Source: Gammaproteobacteria bacterium | Lineage (GTDB): Bacteria; Pseudomonadota; Gammaproteobacteria; Steroidobacterales; Foliamicaceae | Direction of reading: 5' to 3' | NCBI GenBank assembly: GCA_009844425.1 | Contig: VYBN01000034.1 | Span: forward strand, 149,908 to 213,907 | DNA length: 64,000 bases | Shown: one piece after another, positions 1-8,498 of the stretch | How the letters are laid out: each line of letters starts with the position of its first letter | Numbering within the stretch: the first letter of the stretch is position 1 | Program-made: the position numbers and the translations under genes | The notes under the pieces: generated by a model | The model's database searches: none | Seen by the model: the letters and a program-made list of their open reading frames with translations, nothing else | What the model was told of the DNA's origin: nothing

Positions 1-1
1 A

Positions 2-979
2 CTGCAATGCATTCCGGCCGATCCGGGCCGCAAGAGCACCGCGCGGATACTCGCCGAGCTGCGCGAAAGAGATCCCGAATTCAACGTGAGCGCCCGCTCA
101 ATTCAGCGCAGCCTGGAACACCTCTCCGCCCGCTTCCCCATCACGTGCGACACCGTGGGCAGAACCAATCACTGGTACTGGATCGACAGCCACGCCATGA
201 CGCAATTGCCGGCCATGACCGAGCACACGGCCTTTGCGCTGCGCCTGGCCAACGAATACTTGAGACCGCTCATGCCGCCCGCCACGCTGCGATTGCTGGA
301 CGGCTACTTCAAACACGCCAATCGGCTCCTGAAAGGCTCCGCCCTGGGCAGCTGGGCCAACCGCGCACGGATCATCTCGCGCGGCCCTGCGCTCGCGCCG
401 CCGCCGGTCAGGAAGGACGTTCAGCGCGCCGCTTACGATGCCCTGCTCAACAAACGCCTGCTGGAAATCAACTACCGGAGCCGCTCGCAAGGACGCTCGC
501 AAAAGGTCACGCTCAACCCGCTAGGCCTGGTTTTTCGGGATACCGTGGCCTACCTGGTCGCCACCGCCTGGGACTATCCGGACGTTCGCCACTATGCGCT
601 CCACCGCATGAGCAAGGCGCGGCTGTTGAATCAACCTTCCAGAACGCCGCCGGGGTTCCGGCTGGCCAGCCACATCGGCGACGAGTTGCGGTTCTCTTAT
701 CCGCTCGCCAGCGAGAAAATCCCGTTGCGTGCCGCCGTGTCGCCGGAAGTGGCGGAGCACCTCGCCGAAAGGCGGCTATCGAGCGATCAGCGCATTACGC
801 GCCAGACCGGAAATCGCATTCTGGTCGAGGCAAGCGTCGCCGACACGCAAGAACTTCGCTGGTGGCTGCTGGGGTTCGGCAGCGCGGTGGAAGTTCTCTC
901 GCCCGCCCCGCTCCGCAAGGAATTCGCCAGCCAGGCCCGCGCAATGCGGACGATGTACGAGGCCGAGGCGCCATCATAA
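2..979 (+). CDS. WYL-domain transcriptional regulator, 5' end outside window
   Basis: The reading frame is open to the left edge, so the start codon lies upstream. An ATG-like start near base 86 would cut off the helix-turn-helix. The first 45 or so visible residues (including KSTARILAELRERD and SARSIQRSLEHL) look like the N-terminal winged helix of YafY/WYL regulators. The middle carries the WYL-type domain (LLEINYRSRSQGRS, then LNPLGLVFRDTVAYLVA and YALHRMSKA). The C-terminus fits a WCX extension (ELRWWLLGFGSAVEVLSP). Such proteins bind DNA and sense nucleotide-type ligands, and many sit beside defence or accessory genes. No target is evident here. It runs towards the opposite-strand ATPase gene that follows. 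Family assignment is good; function is inferred from family only. Confidence 0.8.
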   Translation: MQCIPADPGRKSTARILAELRERDPEFNVSARSIQRSLEHLSARFPITCDTVGRTNHWYWIDSHAMTQLPAMTEHTAFALRLANEYLRPLMPPATLRLLDGYFKHANRLLKGSALGSWANRARIISRGPALAPPPVRKDVQRAAYDALLNKRLLEINYRSRSQGRSQKVTLNPLGLVFRDTVAYLVATAWDYPDVRHYALHRMSKARLLNQPSRTPPGFRLASHIGDELRFSYPLASEKIPLRAAVSPEVAEHLAERRLSSDQRITRQTGNRILVEASVADTQELRWWLLGFGSAVEVLSPAPLRKEFASQARAMRTMYEAEAPS

Positions 980-1029
980 CTTCAGCGGCCGGTCCGACGC
1001 GGACGATCGTAGATCACATCGCGTTGGGC

Positions 1030-2184
1030 CTATATCACCGAAGCCGCCGCGTCAAAAGGCAGGGCCTTGATCCCGCTCGAGAAATCAAGACGTTCGCCCC
1101 GATAGATCAGATACCGGGAAGCGACTTCTGGCGTGAGCGATTCGATCCGATTCAGGCTTTTCAGCAGGCTCTGGCGGTACGTCGTGGCCGACTTGATTTC
1201 TACCGCATCAAAGCCACTCCCCCTAGGAATCAGCAAATCGACCTCGGCGCCATTGCTGTCGCGGAAGAAATAGATTTCGGGACGGATCCCCTTGTTCGCC
1301 TGGGCCTTGATGATTTCTCCAACCACAAGGTTTTCGAATATGGCCCCCACAAGGGGGTCCCGAGCCGCCTGCTGAGGCGAGCGGATTCCCAGCAGATAGC
1401 AGAGCAGGCCCGTATCGATGAAGTAGTACTTCGGCGACTTGATCACGCGTTTGCCGAAATTCCTGAAGTAGGGCGGCAGGCGATACACCAGAAACGAGGC
1501 TTCAAGAATTGACAGCCAGTTTGCGATCGTTCTTGGGCTTGTGCCCACATCTCCGGCGAGCGAGCTCTTGTCCAGGCACTGCCCGACCCTGCCGGCCAGA
1601 AGTCGGATGAAACGCTCAAAAAGGCTCATATCTCTGATATTGACCAATTGCCGAACGTCTCTTTCCACGTAAGTCTGATAATAATTGGCGTAGGCTGTCG
1701 AGGGCCGCTGCTTCTGAGCGTGGACACGAGGAAGAAAGCCCATGTATGCATGCTCCCACGCCGAGGATTCTTGCCCATGGTGATTGAGTTCCTCAATGGA
1801 GAGGGGAAAAAGCGTGAGAATAGCGGTGCGGCCCGCGAGAGACTGGGTAATGGCCTGATGGATTTCGAATTGGCTTGAGCCCGTGAGTACATAGCGCCCA
1901 TTGTGTTGTTCCTCGTCCACCAGCACCTGGATGTAGCTCAGAAGTTCAGGCGCGCGCTGGATTTCGTCAAGGATTGTCGGCTGCGAATACGTCGCGAGAA
2001 GCGCCTTCGGGTCCTCCCTGGCCAGGTTGCGCGTTTCCGGATGTTCCAGGTTGCAATAGTCGTATTCGGGCAACTCCGCGCGCACCAGAGTAGTTTTGCC
2101 CGCCTGACGCGGACCAAGCACCGTCACCACCGGATACTCGGACAACAGAGTATGCAATTCGGGTGAAATGGCTCTCGGAATCAT
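1030..2184 (-). CDS. AAA ATPase with C-terminal DUF4143
   Basis: A 384-residue protein starting MIPRAISPELHTLLSEYP. A clear Walker A lies at about residues 24-31 (GPRQAGKTT), and a Walker B-like TILDEIQRAPELL follows at about 70. The C-terminal third holds the DUF4143 region with an EIKSATTY stretch, the E-x-K pattern seen at the nuclease-like end of this family. These ATPases are common accessory genes in bacteria and archaea; their cellular role is poorly known and some are linked to toxin-antitoxin-like loci. The gene stands alone. A plausible promoter and a small dyad lie directly upstream. Family is confident, role unknown. Confidence 0.85.
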   Translation of the reverse strand: MIPRAISPELHTLLSEYPVVTVLGPRQAGKTTLVRAELPEYDYCNLEHPETRNLAREDPKALLATYSQPTILDEIQRAPELLSYIQVLVDEEQHNGRYVLTGSSQFEIHQAITQSLAGRTAILTLFPLSIEELNHHGQESSAWEHAYMGFLPRVHAQKQRPSTAYANYYQTYVERDVRQLVNIRDMSLFERFIRLLAGRVGQCLDKSSLAGDVGTSPRTIANWLSILEASFLVYRLPPYFRNFGKRVIKSPKYYFIDTGLLCYLLGIRSPQQAARDPLVGAIFENLVVGEIIKAQANKGIRPEIYFFRDSNGAEVDLLIPRGSGFDAVEIKSATTYRQSLLKSLNRIESLTPEVASRYLIYRGERLDFSSGIKALPFDAAASVI

Positions 2185-2194
2185 TGGAGGAGCC

Positions 2195-2208
2195 TATCAT
2201 ATGTGATA
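2195..2208. promoter_or_regulatory. 14-bp dyad next to the ATPase start
   Basis: TATCA-TATG-TGATA is a perfect inverted repeat 11 bp from the start codon of the minus-strand ATPase gene, placed between its probable promoter and its start. Position and symmetry fit an operator for autoregulation or for the neighbouring WYL protein, but the AT-rich setting also makes a chance palindrome possible. Confidence 0.3.
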
Positions 2209-2221
2209 TGCGACTGTAAGT

Positions 2222-2249
2222 CCTATATTACATAAAATTGCCTGTTCAA
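2222..2249 (-). promoter_or_regulatory. Candidate sigma-70 promoter for the DUF4143 ATPase
   Basis: On the minus strand TTGAAC (bases 2249-2244) and TATAGG (2227-2222) are separated by 16 bp, in an AT-rich stretch 38 bp upstream of the ATPase start. It is a reasonable but unproven -35/-10 pair. Confidence 0.4.
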
Positions 2250-2467
2250 TTTGCCACATCGGGACGCCACTGTGGATTAAAGAGCCATCTGATCCGAAAC
2301 AGTAGAGACGCCCCCCACCGCAACTCTGCACATGGTGCTTTGTGGTAGAATGATCAATTCTATGAATATGCAGGGTACCAAGCGCCCCGGCATAATTGCC
2401 AAATCATGCGTTCGAGGCAGCGAAGGCGGCGAGCACTTACCCGACCACCAAAATGGAGATAGCTAGC

Positions 2468-3400
2468 ATGAACGATAGCCCGCAAGGAATAAAGCTCGAT
2501 ATTCATTTCTTGGACGGTAGTCCAACCGGGATGTTAACGGCTGAAGTGCCCCATTGGATTGGCCATGCGCTATTTGCCCCCAGTCTAAAGATTGACAAAG
2601 CTCTTGAACGACGTGAAGCGAAATATGCGGGCATCTATATCTTGCTCGGATCCCAGCCCAAAGAAGACAGGCGGGTTGCCTATATTGGCCAGGCCGAGAA
2701 CCTAAGCGACCGCATACCCAAGAGCGCAAAGGAGCAGGAAAAGAAGGAATTTGAGTGGGAATCAGCTGTGTTGGTAACCGCCATAGGCAATCGGCTTAAT
2801 ACAGCTCATATCGAGTATCTGGAGGCGCGCCTAATCGAGCGTGCGAAAAGAATCAACTCTGTTTCCTTGACAAACGTCAAGGATGAGAGCGTGCCCGAGC
2901 TGTCGGAGGGGGATCAATGCTCGATGGATTGGTTCCTTCATTATCTCTTCTTGGTCTTGCCTGCCATCAGGGTTGACATGTTCAACGATGACACGCGTAA
3001 GACTATAAGGAAACCCGATTCTGTTGCGGAGGCAGATGACCTTGCGTTTGAAATCAAGGAAGCAGGAAGCGACAAGGCCGCAACGCTGGATACTAGTGGG
3101 GGGGAAATTGTGGTGCTGTCTGGCTCCTGGGCTAAACGGTGGAACGAAGACAAATTTCCAATCCACAGCTACCGCACCCGGCAAGCCTGCTTGGTTGATC
3201 AAAGCGTACTCATGCCTGTTGAACAGGGCGGCTGGTACAAATTCAAGGAGAATTACGCTTTCAGTTCAATAAGCGCTGCTGCATCGGTCGTGTTGGGCAG
3301 GCCCGCCAGTGGTCCACAAGAGTGGAAAAAAAAGGGAACCAATGAGCGCTACAGGGATTGGAAAAACGAGCGAGATGAGCAATCGTCTTCTGAGGATTGA
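2468..3400 (+). CDS. GIY-YIG nuclease-family protein with DUF4357
   Basis: The start is set at ATG 2468 (MNDSPQGIKLDIHFLDG) because GGAG at 2455-2458 lies 9 bp upstream; a TTG at 2396 and an ATG at 2453 are in frame but have poorer signals. The protein is 310 residues. The N-terminal half has the GIY-YIG core (AGIYILLG and VAYIGQAENLSDRI, then the conserved glutamate helix in HIEYLEARLIERA). The C-terminal part matches DUF4357 (FSSISAAASVVLGRPASG, then EWKKKG). This architecture is usual for accessory nuclease-like proteins of unknown target. AT content is higher than in flanking genes, which suggests recent acquisition. Confidence 0.8.
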   Translation: MNDSPQGIKLDIHFLDGSPTGMLTAEVPHWIGHALFAPSLKIDKALERREAKYAGIYILLGSQPKEDRRVAYIGQAENLSDRIPKSAKEQEKKEFEWESAVLVTAIGNRLNTAHIEYLEARLIERAKRINSVSLTNVKDESVPELSEGDQCSMDWFLHYLFLVLPAIRVDMFNDDTRKTIRKPDSVAEADDLAFEIKEAGSDKAATLDTSGGEIVVLSGSWAKRWNEDKFPIHSYRTRQACLVDQSVLMPVEQGGWYKFKENYAFSSISAAASVVLGRPASGPQEWKKKGTNERYRDWKNERDEQSSSED

Positions 3401-3496
3401 AACAGATACCGTTCTCTTGTCGAACGTAGTGCAAAGCTTGGTGGGATTGTGAACTGAACGTTAGGCCGGTGCCAACGCGCCGGCCGCAGCGCGGTT

Positions 3497-3778
3497 TCAA
3501 TCGGCGTCGGGAATCGCGTTCGCGCTTGTTCCTGCGTCCGCAGGCAGCGAAAGGTGTCCTTCCATTCTTGCGACTCTTACGCGCAGGTTTGCAAGGTCCC
3601 GACTCATTGTGTCGAGCCGCCCATTAACCTGCGCAAATCCACCGTGAAGCTCTGCTCTTACGTCAGCCATGTCGCTGCGCTGCTGGGCCTGTCCCTGGAA
3701 TATCGCTCCCAGCATCAGGGCGACTGCGGCAATCGCCGCGGATACCTTTCCGGCGCTTATCCATGCATGCTTGCTCAT
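3497..3778 (-). CDS. Small membrane-anchored coiled-coil protein
   Basis: A 93-residue protein with one hydrophobic N-terminal segment (VSAAIAAVALMLGAIF, about residues 12-27) that could be a signal anchor. A charged heptad-like stretch follows (MADVRAELHGGFAQVNGRL, DTMSRDLANLRVRVARMEGHL), typical of a short coiled coil. A good ribosome site (AAGGAGC) precedes the ATG. It resembles the many small DUF-type proteins with a TM plus coiled coil; no specific function is recognised. It lies downstream of the halogenase gene on the same strand, about 140 bp away, so it could be read from the same transcript. Confidence 0.6.
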   Translation of the reverse strand: MSKHAWISAGKVSAAIAAVALMLGAIFQGQAQQRSDMADVRAELHGGFAQVNGRLDTMSRDLANLRVRVARMEGHLSLPADAGTSANAIPDAD

Positions 3779-3921
3779 TGAATCCGCTCCTTCGTCAACA
3801 ATCAGGCTGACAATACCACAGGCGAACCAGCAGGCCGCATCGAAATGCTCGGCAAATCATGATCATTTTTCTGCTTCGCTGCGCTCCCATGTGAAAGAGA
3901 TGCGCCTCGCCAGCGGCCCGG

Positions 3922-5196
3922 TCAGGCGCCCAGGCCCTGGGACATCTGCGCGAAGCTGGTCAGGGGGAATCCGCACCTCCGCTCCCATTCCGACTGATCG
4001 ATGACCGGAGCATTGATCAGGCCGATCATTTCGTCGAATTTGCTTAATGCGGCACAGCCCACAGCCGCCGGATCCGTAGCGCTTCGGTAGCTTGGCCAGG
4101 CGCGGTCCCGGGCATGGCGCCAGAACGGGCTGTCGTAGCGCGAACCGCAGCTGTAGTGCCAGCCCACGAACAGGCCGCAGGTGAGCGTGTCGTTGATCAG
4201 GAAGCGGTTGACGACGGGCACGTCGTTTTCCTGGTATTCGGCCGGCCGGTTGAAACGCATCTGCAGGATCATCCCGACCTGCATCTCGGCCAGCCGGATC
4301 GCGGTGGCTTCCAGCGGCTCCATGAAACCGCCCGCATTGCCGATGCGGGCCACCGCGCCGTCGTAGATTCGTCGGTGGACAAAGTTCGGAAAACGCAGCA
4401 CGGCGCGTTTTTCGAATTCCGGCACGCCGTCCTGCGCCAGCAGCTCGTCGAAGTCCTTTTCGACTTCCTCCAGGCCGGATATGTCGCGGTTGAAGATATA
4501 ACCGTACGACGTGTGCGCGGTCAGCGGGATGACGAACACCCATCCGTGCGGGCGCGCGATCGCGCGGGTGTAGGTGTGTTTGAGGACCGGCCCGTCGGGC
4601 GGTTCCTCGATGATCGCCGGACAGCGGCGGATCACCGCGGTATTCGTCGGGATGAAGGAGATTTCGATGTGTTCTTCGGGGTCCAGTTGCCTGGGAAATC
4701 CGCGCGCGTCAAAGACCAGGTCGTAGCGCTCGGGCGGCAGGTCCTCGAACTCCACCTGCGCTCCGCCGTCCACCCTCTTGATGTCCAGCACCCTGGCGTC
4801 GATGTGGCGGGCGCGCGTGCCTTCGCTCAGCAAATCGCCCATCACGTCGGCCGAGAGGTGGTAGGCGTAGGACACTTCCTGCGGCGTGAAATAGTGAATG
4901 AACTCGCTCTTCCGCCGGCCCCATCCCTCGAACTGCACGCCGTACTTGCGGGTGGCGTTCAGTCGCTGCTGGACCTTCTCGTGCGGCAGCCCCGACAGTC
5001 GATGCAATTGCTGGACCAGGCTGGGCCAGCTTCCCTCGCCTACGCCGATGACCGGAATGCGCGAGTCGTAAATGTGGTGCAGTTCATGGTCCTTGTCCGG
5101 GTGCAGCCTTGACACGCTGGCGGCGGCCAGGGCGCCCGCGGTCCCGCGTCCGACCACGGCGATCTTCCTGCACGAGTTGCTGCCCGGCATCGTCAC
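3922..5196 (-). CDS. Flavin-dependent (tryptophan-type) halogenase, probable peptidyl halogenase
   Basis: A 424-residue FAD enzyme of the tryptophan-halogenase family. Visible are the dinucleotide-binding GRGTAG (residues 16-21), the VIGVGEGSWPSL segment (49-60), the expected catalytic lysine K84 in ATRKYGVQFEGWG, and the second flavin segment GNAGGFMEPLEATAI (286-300). The diagnostic W-x-W-x-I-P is W-V-F-V-I-P here (219-224), so the second Trp is Phe. In the family FADH2 and oxygen give hypohalous acid, which reaches the substrate through the lysine. The gene is transcribed away from the RiPP operon across a shared 314-bp gap. Its neighbours and the C-terminal Trp of precursor 1 suggest it halogenates that Trp, as SrpI brominase does in sponge proteusin clusters (inference). 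GTG 5196 is used; ATG 5190 is an alternative. Confidence 0.85.
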   Translation of the reverse strand: MTMPGSNSCRKIAVVGRGTAGALAAASVSRLHPDKDHELHHIYDSRIPVIGVGEGSWPSLVQQLHRLSGLPHEKVQQRLNATRKYGVQFEGWGRRKSEFIHYFTPQEVSYAYHLSADVMGDLLSEGTRARHIDARVLDIKRVDGGAQVEFEDLPPERYDLVFDARGFPRQLDPEEHIEISFIPTNTAVIRRCPAIIEEPPDGPVLKHTYTRAIARPHGWVFVIPLTAHTSYGYIFNRDISGLEEVEKDFDELLAQDGVPEFEKRAVLRFPNFVHRRIYDGAVARIGNAGGFMEPLEATAIRLAEMQVGMILQMRFNRPAEYQENDVPVVNRFLINDTLTCGLFVGWHYSCGSRYDSPFWRHARDRAWPSYRSATDPAAVGCAALSKFDEMIGLINAPVIDQSEWERRCGFPLTSFAQMSQGLGA

Positions 5197-5510
5197 GGCT
5201 GCGGTTCCCCCGAAACCACCTGTCTCAACAGGCCTGATGCCTGATTCTACTTGAGCGCCTGGAATCGGCCGGTCGATGGATCATGCCAGCTGGCCGACCT
5301 TATACTCGGCTGCATTAACATGGGGCTGGAATGAGCGGTTTTCGTCGCCAATCAATGTCTGGCAGCCCGTGGCAGAAATCCCGCTGCGCGCGGCCGGCGA
5401 TCCATCCCGCCTGGACTGCGTTGCCCAGCGCTCAAATATGTTCAATACTCTCACTCCCCGCGCCTTGCCGACCACGCGCTGCGTAAGGCGGCGCTAGTGA
5501 CTCAGGTTCC
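5197..5510. promoter_or_regulatory. Divergent intergenic region between halogenase and RiPP operon
   Basis: A 314-bp gap separates the start codons of the halogenase (minus) and the first transporter of the operon (plus). It must contain both promoters if the genes are divergently controlled. No convincing paired -35/-10 boxes, operator or structured RNA was found by eye, and the short frames inside have no coding signature. Confidence 0.4.
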
Positions 5511-7862
5511 GTGAGCGGGCAGGACACAAGCAAGGGGCAATTCGAGACCCGATTTGCCGAATGGGTGGTCGCATTTCGCTGGCGGGTCATCCTGGCTGCC
5601 CTGTTCCTGGTGGCGGCCGCGTCCAGCGGCATTCTGCGCCTGAATTTCTCGGGCGACTACCGCATATTCTTCGACGAGGATAATCCGCAGCTTCTGGCGC
5701 TGGAAGCGCTGGAGGACACCTACGGCAAGAACGAAAACGTCGTGTTCCTGATCGTCCCGGACGACGGAAACGCGACCTCGGAAGCCGCGCTCTCGGCGGC
5801 AGCCTGGCTGACGGAAGCCGCCTGGCAGACACCGTATTCCCGGCGGGTCGATTCGCTCACGAACTTCCAGTACACGACGGCCGACGGCGACGACCTGTAT
5901 GTGCGGGACCTCGTTGACCCAGAGCAACTGGGCGATTCCGAAGCGCGGTCCCGCATACGCGCGCTTGCACTGGCCGACCCCCGTGTCGAGGGCAGCATCC
6001 TGGCGGCTGGCGGCGACGTGAGCGTGGTGAACGTAACGGTGGAACTGCCCTACGGGGACCAGTTGGAGGCGGTCGCCGAAGTCGCGGGCTTCGCTCGCGA
6101 GATCGCTGCGCAGGCGGAAGAACAGTTTGCCGGCGTGGACCTTCGCGTGGTCGGCACGGTCATGATCAACCAGACCTTCCTGGAAGCATCGATCGAAAGT
6201 CAGATGATCTTCCTGCCCGCCAGTCTTGCGCTCATGGCCCTGATCCTGGGGGTCCTGATCCGAGGGATAGCGGGGGTGGCGGCTACCGGGACGGTGATCG
6301 TTTTTTCCATTCTTGCGTCGATCGGCCTGGGCGGCTGGGCCGGCCTGCCTTTTTCCCCGCCCATCTCGCCGGCGCCGACCATCGTGCTGATGATTGTCGT
6401 GGCCAACTGCGTTCACCTGCTGGTGACATTGCAGCAGCGCATGCGCGCCGGGCACTCGAAGCGCGATGCCATCGTCCATTCCGTCAGTTTCAACCTGCAT
6501 CCGGTTTTCCTGGCCAGCCTCACGACGGCGCTCGGATTCCTGAGCATGAACTTTTCCGAGGTGCCTCCCTACCGCCACCTCGGCAACTTCGTCGCTTTCG
6601 GAATCGGCATGTCCTTTCTTCTTTCCGTCACCTTTCTGCCGGCCATGCTTTCGCTGCTCCCGGTGCGGCCCGGGTCGGCCCGTCGCCTGGTCGGCCCGTT
6701 GCTCGGCGCCATGGCGGACTTTGCGCTGCGGCGCAGAAAGGCGCTGCTATGGGGATGGGTGGTGGTGGTGATCGCGATGATCGTGGCCATTCCGCGCAAC
6801 GAACTCAACGACGTGCTGGTCCATTTCTTCGACGAAAGCGTCGAGTTCAGGCGCGACACCGATTTCATGGACGAGCGCCTGAGCGGTAACACCGTGCTCG
6901 ACTACTCGCTGGCAGCGGCCGACGCGGGCGGCGTAACCGATCCCGAATTCCTCGCCGAGGTATCGGCCTTTGCCGAGTGGTTCCGCGAGCAGCCTTCCGT
7001 GCGCCATGTCTCGGTCATCACCGACACCTTTCGGCAACTCAACCAGAGCATGCACGGCGACGATCCCGCGTATTACCGGATCCCCGAGAGCCGGGAACTG
7101 GCGGCGCAGTACCTGTTGCTTTACGAACTTTCGCTTCCCCAGGGCCTGGATCTCAACAACCAGATTGACACGCTTCGATCGGCCACGAGAATGACGGTAT
7201 CGTCCACGACGCTGTATTCGCAGGACCTGCTGGACCTGAACGCGCGCGCCGACGCCTGGCTCAAGGAAAATGCGCCTCGGATCGTCGGCGTCAACAGCTC
7301 CGGTCCCTCGGCGTTGTTCGCCTACATCGGCCAGCGCAACATCCGCGCCATGCTGTTGGGCACCATCGTCGTGCTTGTCGCGATTTCCGCCATTCTCCTC
7401 GCCGCTCTGCGATCCCTGCGGCTCGGCCTGGTGAGCATTGTGCCCAATCTGCTTCCCGCCGTGATGGGATTCGGTGTCTGGGGACTGATGGTCGGGCAGG
7501 TCGGGCTTTCGCTGTCCGTGGTGGTGGCCATGACGATCGGCATAGTCGTGGACGACACGGTGCATTTTCTTGCCAAGTACCGCCGTGCGCGGCGCGATTA
7601 CGGCCGCGATCCCGAGCAGGCCGTGCATTACGCGTTCGAGACCGCCGGCCGGGCCCTGTTTACGACCACGGTCGTGCTGGTGGCCGGTTTCCTTATTTTC
7701 GCGTTTTCTCCGTTCCTTCCCACGGCCCAGGTGGGGATACTCACCGCGATGGTTATCGGCTTCGCACTCATCGCGGACCTGTCCCTGCTGCCCGCGCTGT
7801 TATTGGCGATCGACAAGCCTTCCGGCGGACAAATCGCGCACAAAAGCGCCCTCGTGCCATAA
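5511..7862 (+). CDS. MMPL/RND-superfamily transporter (first copy)
   Basis: A 783-residue RND-type exporter with the MMPL layout: a first TM near residues 24-42 (VILAALFLVAAASSGIL), a large periplasmic loop, five TMs around 230-390, a second single TM near 415, a second loop, and a last block of five TMs from about 620. The second TM block carries the acidic IGIVVDDTVHFLAKYRR motif typical of this family. Relatives export lipids or hydrophobic small molecules to the outer membrane. It opens the RiPP operon and is clearly paralogous to the MMPL protein at the far end of the locus (25801-28095). The GTG start has only a weak AGG upstream. Substrate is unknown. Confidence 0.85.
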   Translation: MSGQDTSKGQFETRFAEWVVAFRWRVILAALFLVAAASSGILRLNFSGDYRIFFDEDNPQLLALEALEDTYGKNENVVFLIVPDDGNATSEAALSAAAWLTEAAWQTPYSRRVDSLTNFQYTTADGDDLYVRDLVDPEQLGDSEARSRIRALALADPRVEGSILAAGGDVSVVNVTVELPYGDQLEAVAEVAGFAREIAAQAEEQFAGVDLRVVGTVMINQTFLEASIESQMIFLPASLALMALILGVLIRGIAGVAATGTVIVFSILASIGLGGWAGLPFSPPISPAPTIVLMIVVANCVHLLVTLQQRMRAGHSKRDAIVHSVSFNLHPVFLASLTTALGFLSMNFSEVPPYRHLGNFVAFGIGMSFLLSVTFLPAMLSLLPVRPGSARRLVGPLLGAMADFALRRRKALLWGWVVVVIAMIVAIPRNELNDVLVHFFDESVEFRRDTDFMDERLSGNTVLDYSLAAADAGGVTDPEFLAEVSAFAEWFREQPSVRHVSVITDTFRQLNQSMHGDDPAYYRIPESRELAAQYLLLYELSLPQGLDLNNQIDTLRSATRMTVSSTTLYSQDLLDLNARADAWLKENAPRIVGVNSSGPSALFAYIGQRNIRAMLLGTIVVLVAISAILLAALRSLRLGLVSIVPNLLPAVMGFGVWGLMVGQVGLSLSVVVAMTIGIVVDDTVHFLAKYRRARRDYGRDPEQAVHYAFETAGRALFTTTVVLVAGFLIFAFSPFLPTAQVGILTAMVIGFALIADLSLLPALLLAIDKPSGGQIAHKSALVP

Positions 7863-7889
7863 TTTCGCCGGGTCACACCGGGCGCCGCC

Positions 7890-8441
7890 GTGTTCAACAA
7901 TCCATTCGACTCATTTCACAAGACCGTTGGCAAGGCCAAGAAAGAGCGCGAACGACTCGACCGGCTGCTGACCATTTCCACGCCGGGAGAACTTGCGCTG
8001 GTGGGGGTCACGGCCGTGGTGTTGCTCCTGTTCGCTGCGTGGCTGTTGTTCGGCAATGTGGCCCGCAGCGTTACGGTTGAAGGAGTGCTTGTAGAGTCCG
8101 GCGAGCAATATCCGGGGGAAAGTCCGTCTCTGCACGCAGTGGTGTGGCTCGAAAGAGGCCTGGGGCGCCAGATCGAGCCGGGCATGCCGGTTTCTCTGGA
8201 AGCCGGGGTCGCCGATGGGCAGGCACGCAGTCATGAGGGCCTGGTATCGGGTCTCTCTGCCGTGGGGCCGGGCGGCGTGGCGGTGCTATTTGAGTCGGTG
8301 GCGCCGGTCACCATGCATCGCCTGGATGTCGCCCTCGGCCGGGGCCAGGAATTCCCTGCCAATGATGGGTCGGCATGCCGGATCGTGATTGAACTCGGCA
8401 GTCAATCGCCGCTCGCATTTTTCCTGCGGAGGCAATCCTGA
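7890..8441 (+). CDS. Short HlyD-like membrane-fusion protein of NHLM-type export system
   Basis: A 183-residue protein with one TM near residues 35-54 (LALVGVTAVVLLLFAAWLLFG), followed by a beta-rich periplasmic part with GRQIEPGMPVSLEAGV, the phrase typical of HlyD-family adaptor domains. Its place directly before two NHLM-type ABC exporters is where these systems encode their secretion adaptor. Usual family members exceed 250 residues and contain coiled-coil hairpin and lipoyl segments. Those are not visible here, so this is a reduced adaptor or a simplified paralogue. The GTG start lies 27 bp after the transporter stop. No frameshift remnant was seen on either side. Confidence 0.65.
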   Translation: MFNNPFDSFHKTVGKAKKERERLDRLLTISTPGELALVGVTAVVLLLFAAWLLFGNVARSVTVEGVLVESGEQYPGESPSLHAVVWLERGLGRQIEPGMPVSLEAGVADGQARSHEGLVSGLSAVGPGGVAVLFESVAPVTMHRLDVALGRGQEFPANDGSACRIVIELGSQSPLAFFLRRQS

Positions 8442-8498
8442 AATGCGGACGGCGCCTTGCATTGACGGCTCAGGCCCGCTCTGAAAGGCAAGGAACTC

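Noticed and set aside
7..1512. A 501-codon plus-strand frame at the left edge
   Set aside because: It is Arg/Pro/Ala-rich with no domain and overlaps the WYL regulator in another frame and the DUF4143 ATPase on the other strand, both of which are recognised.
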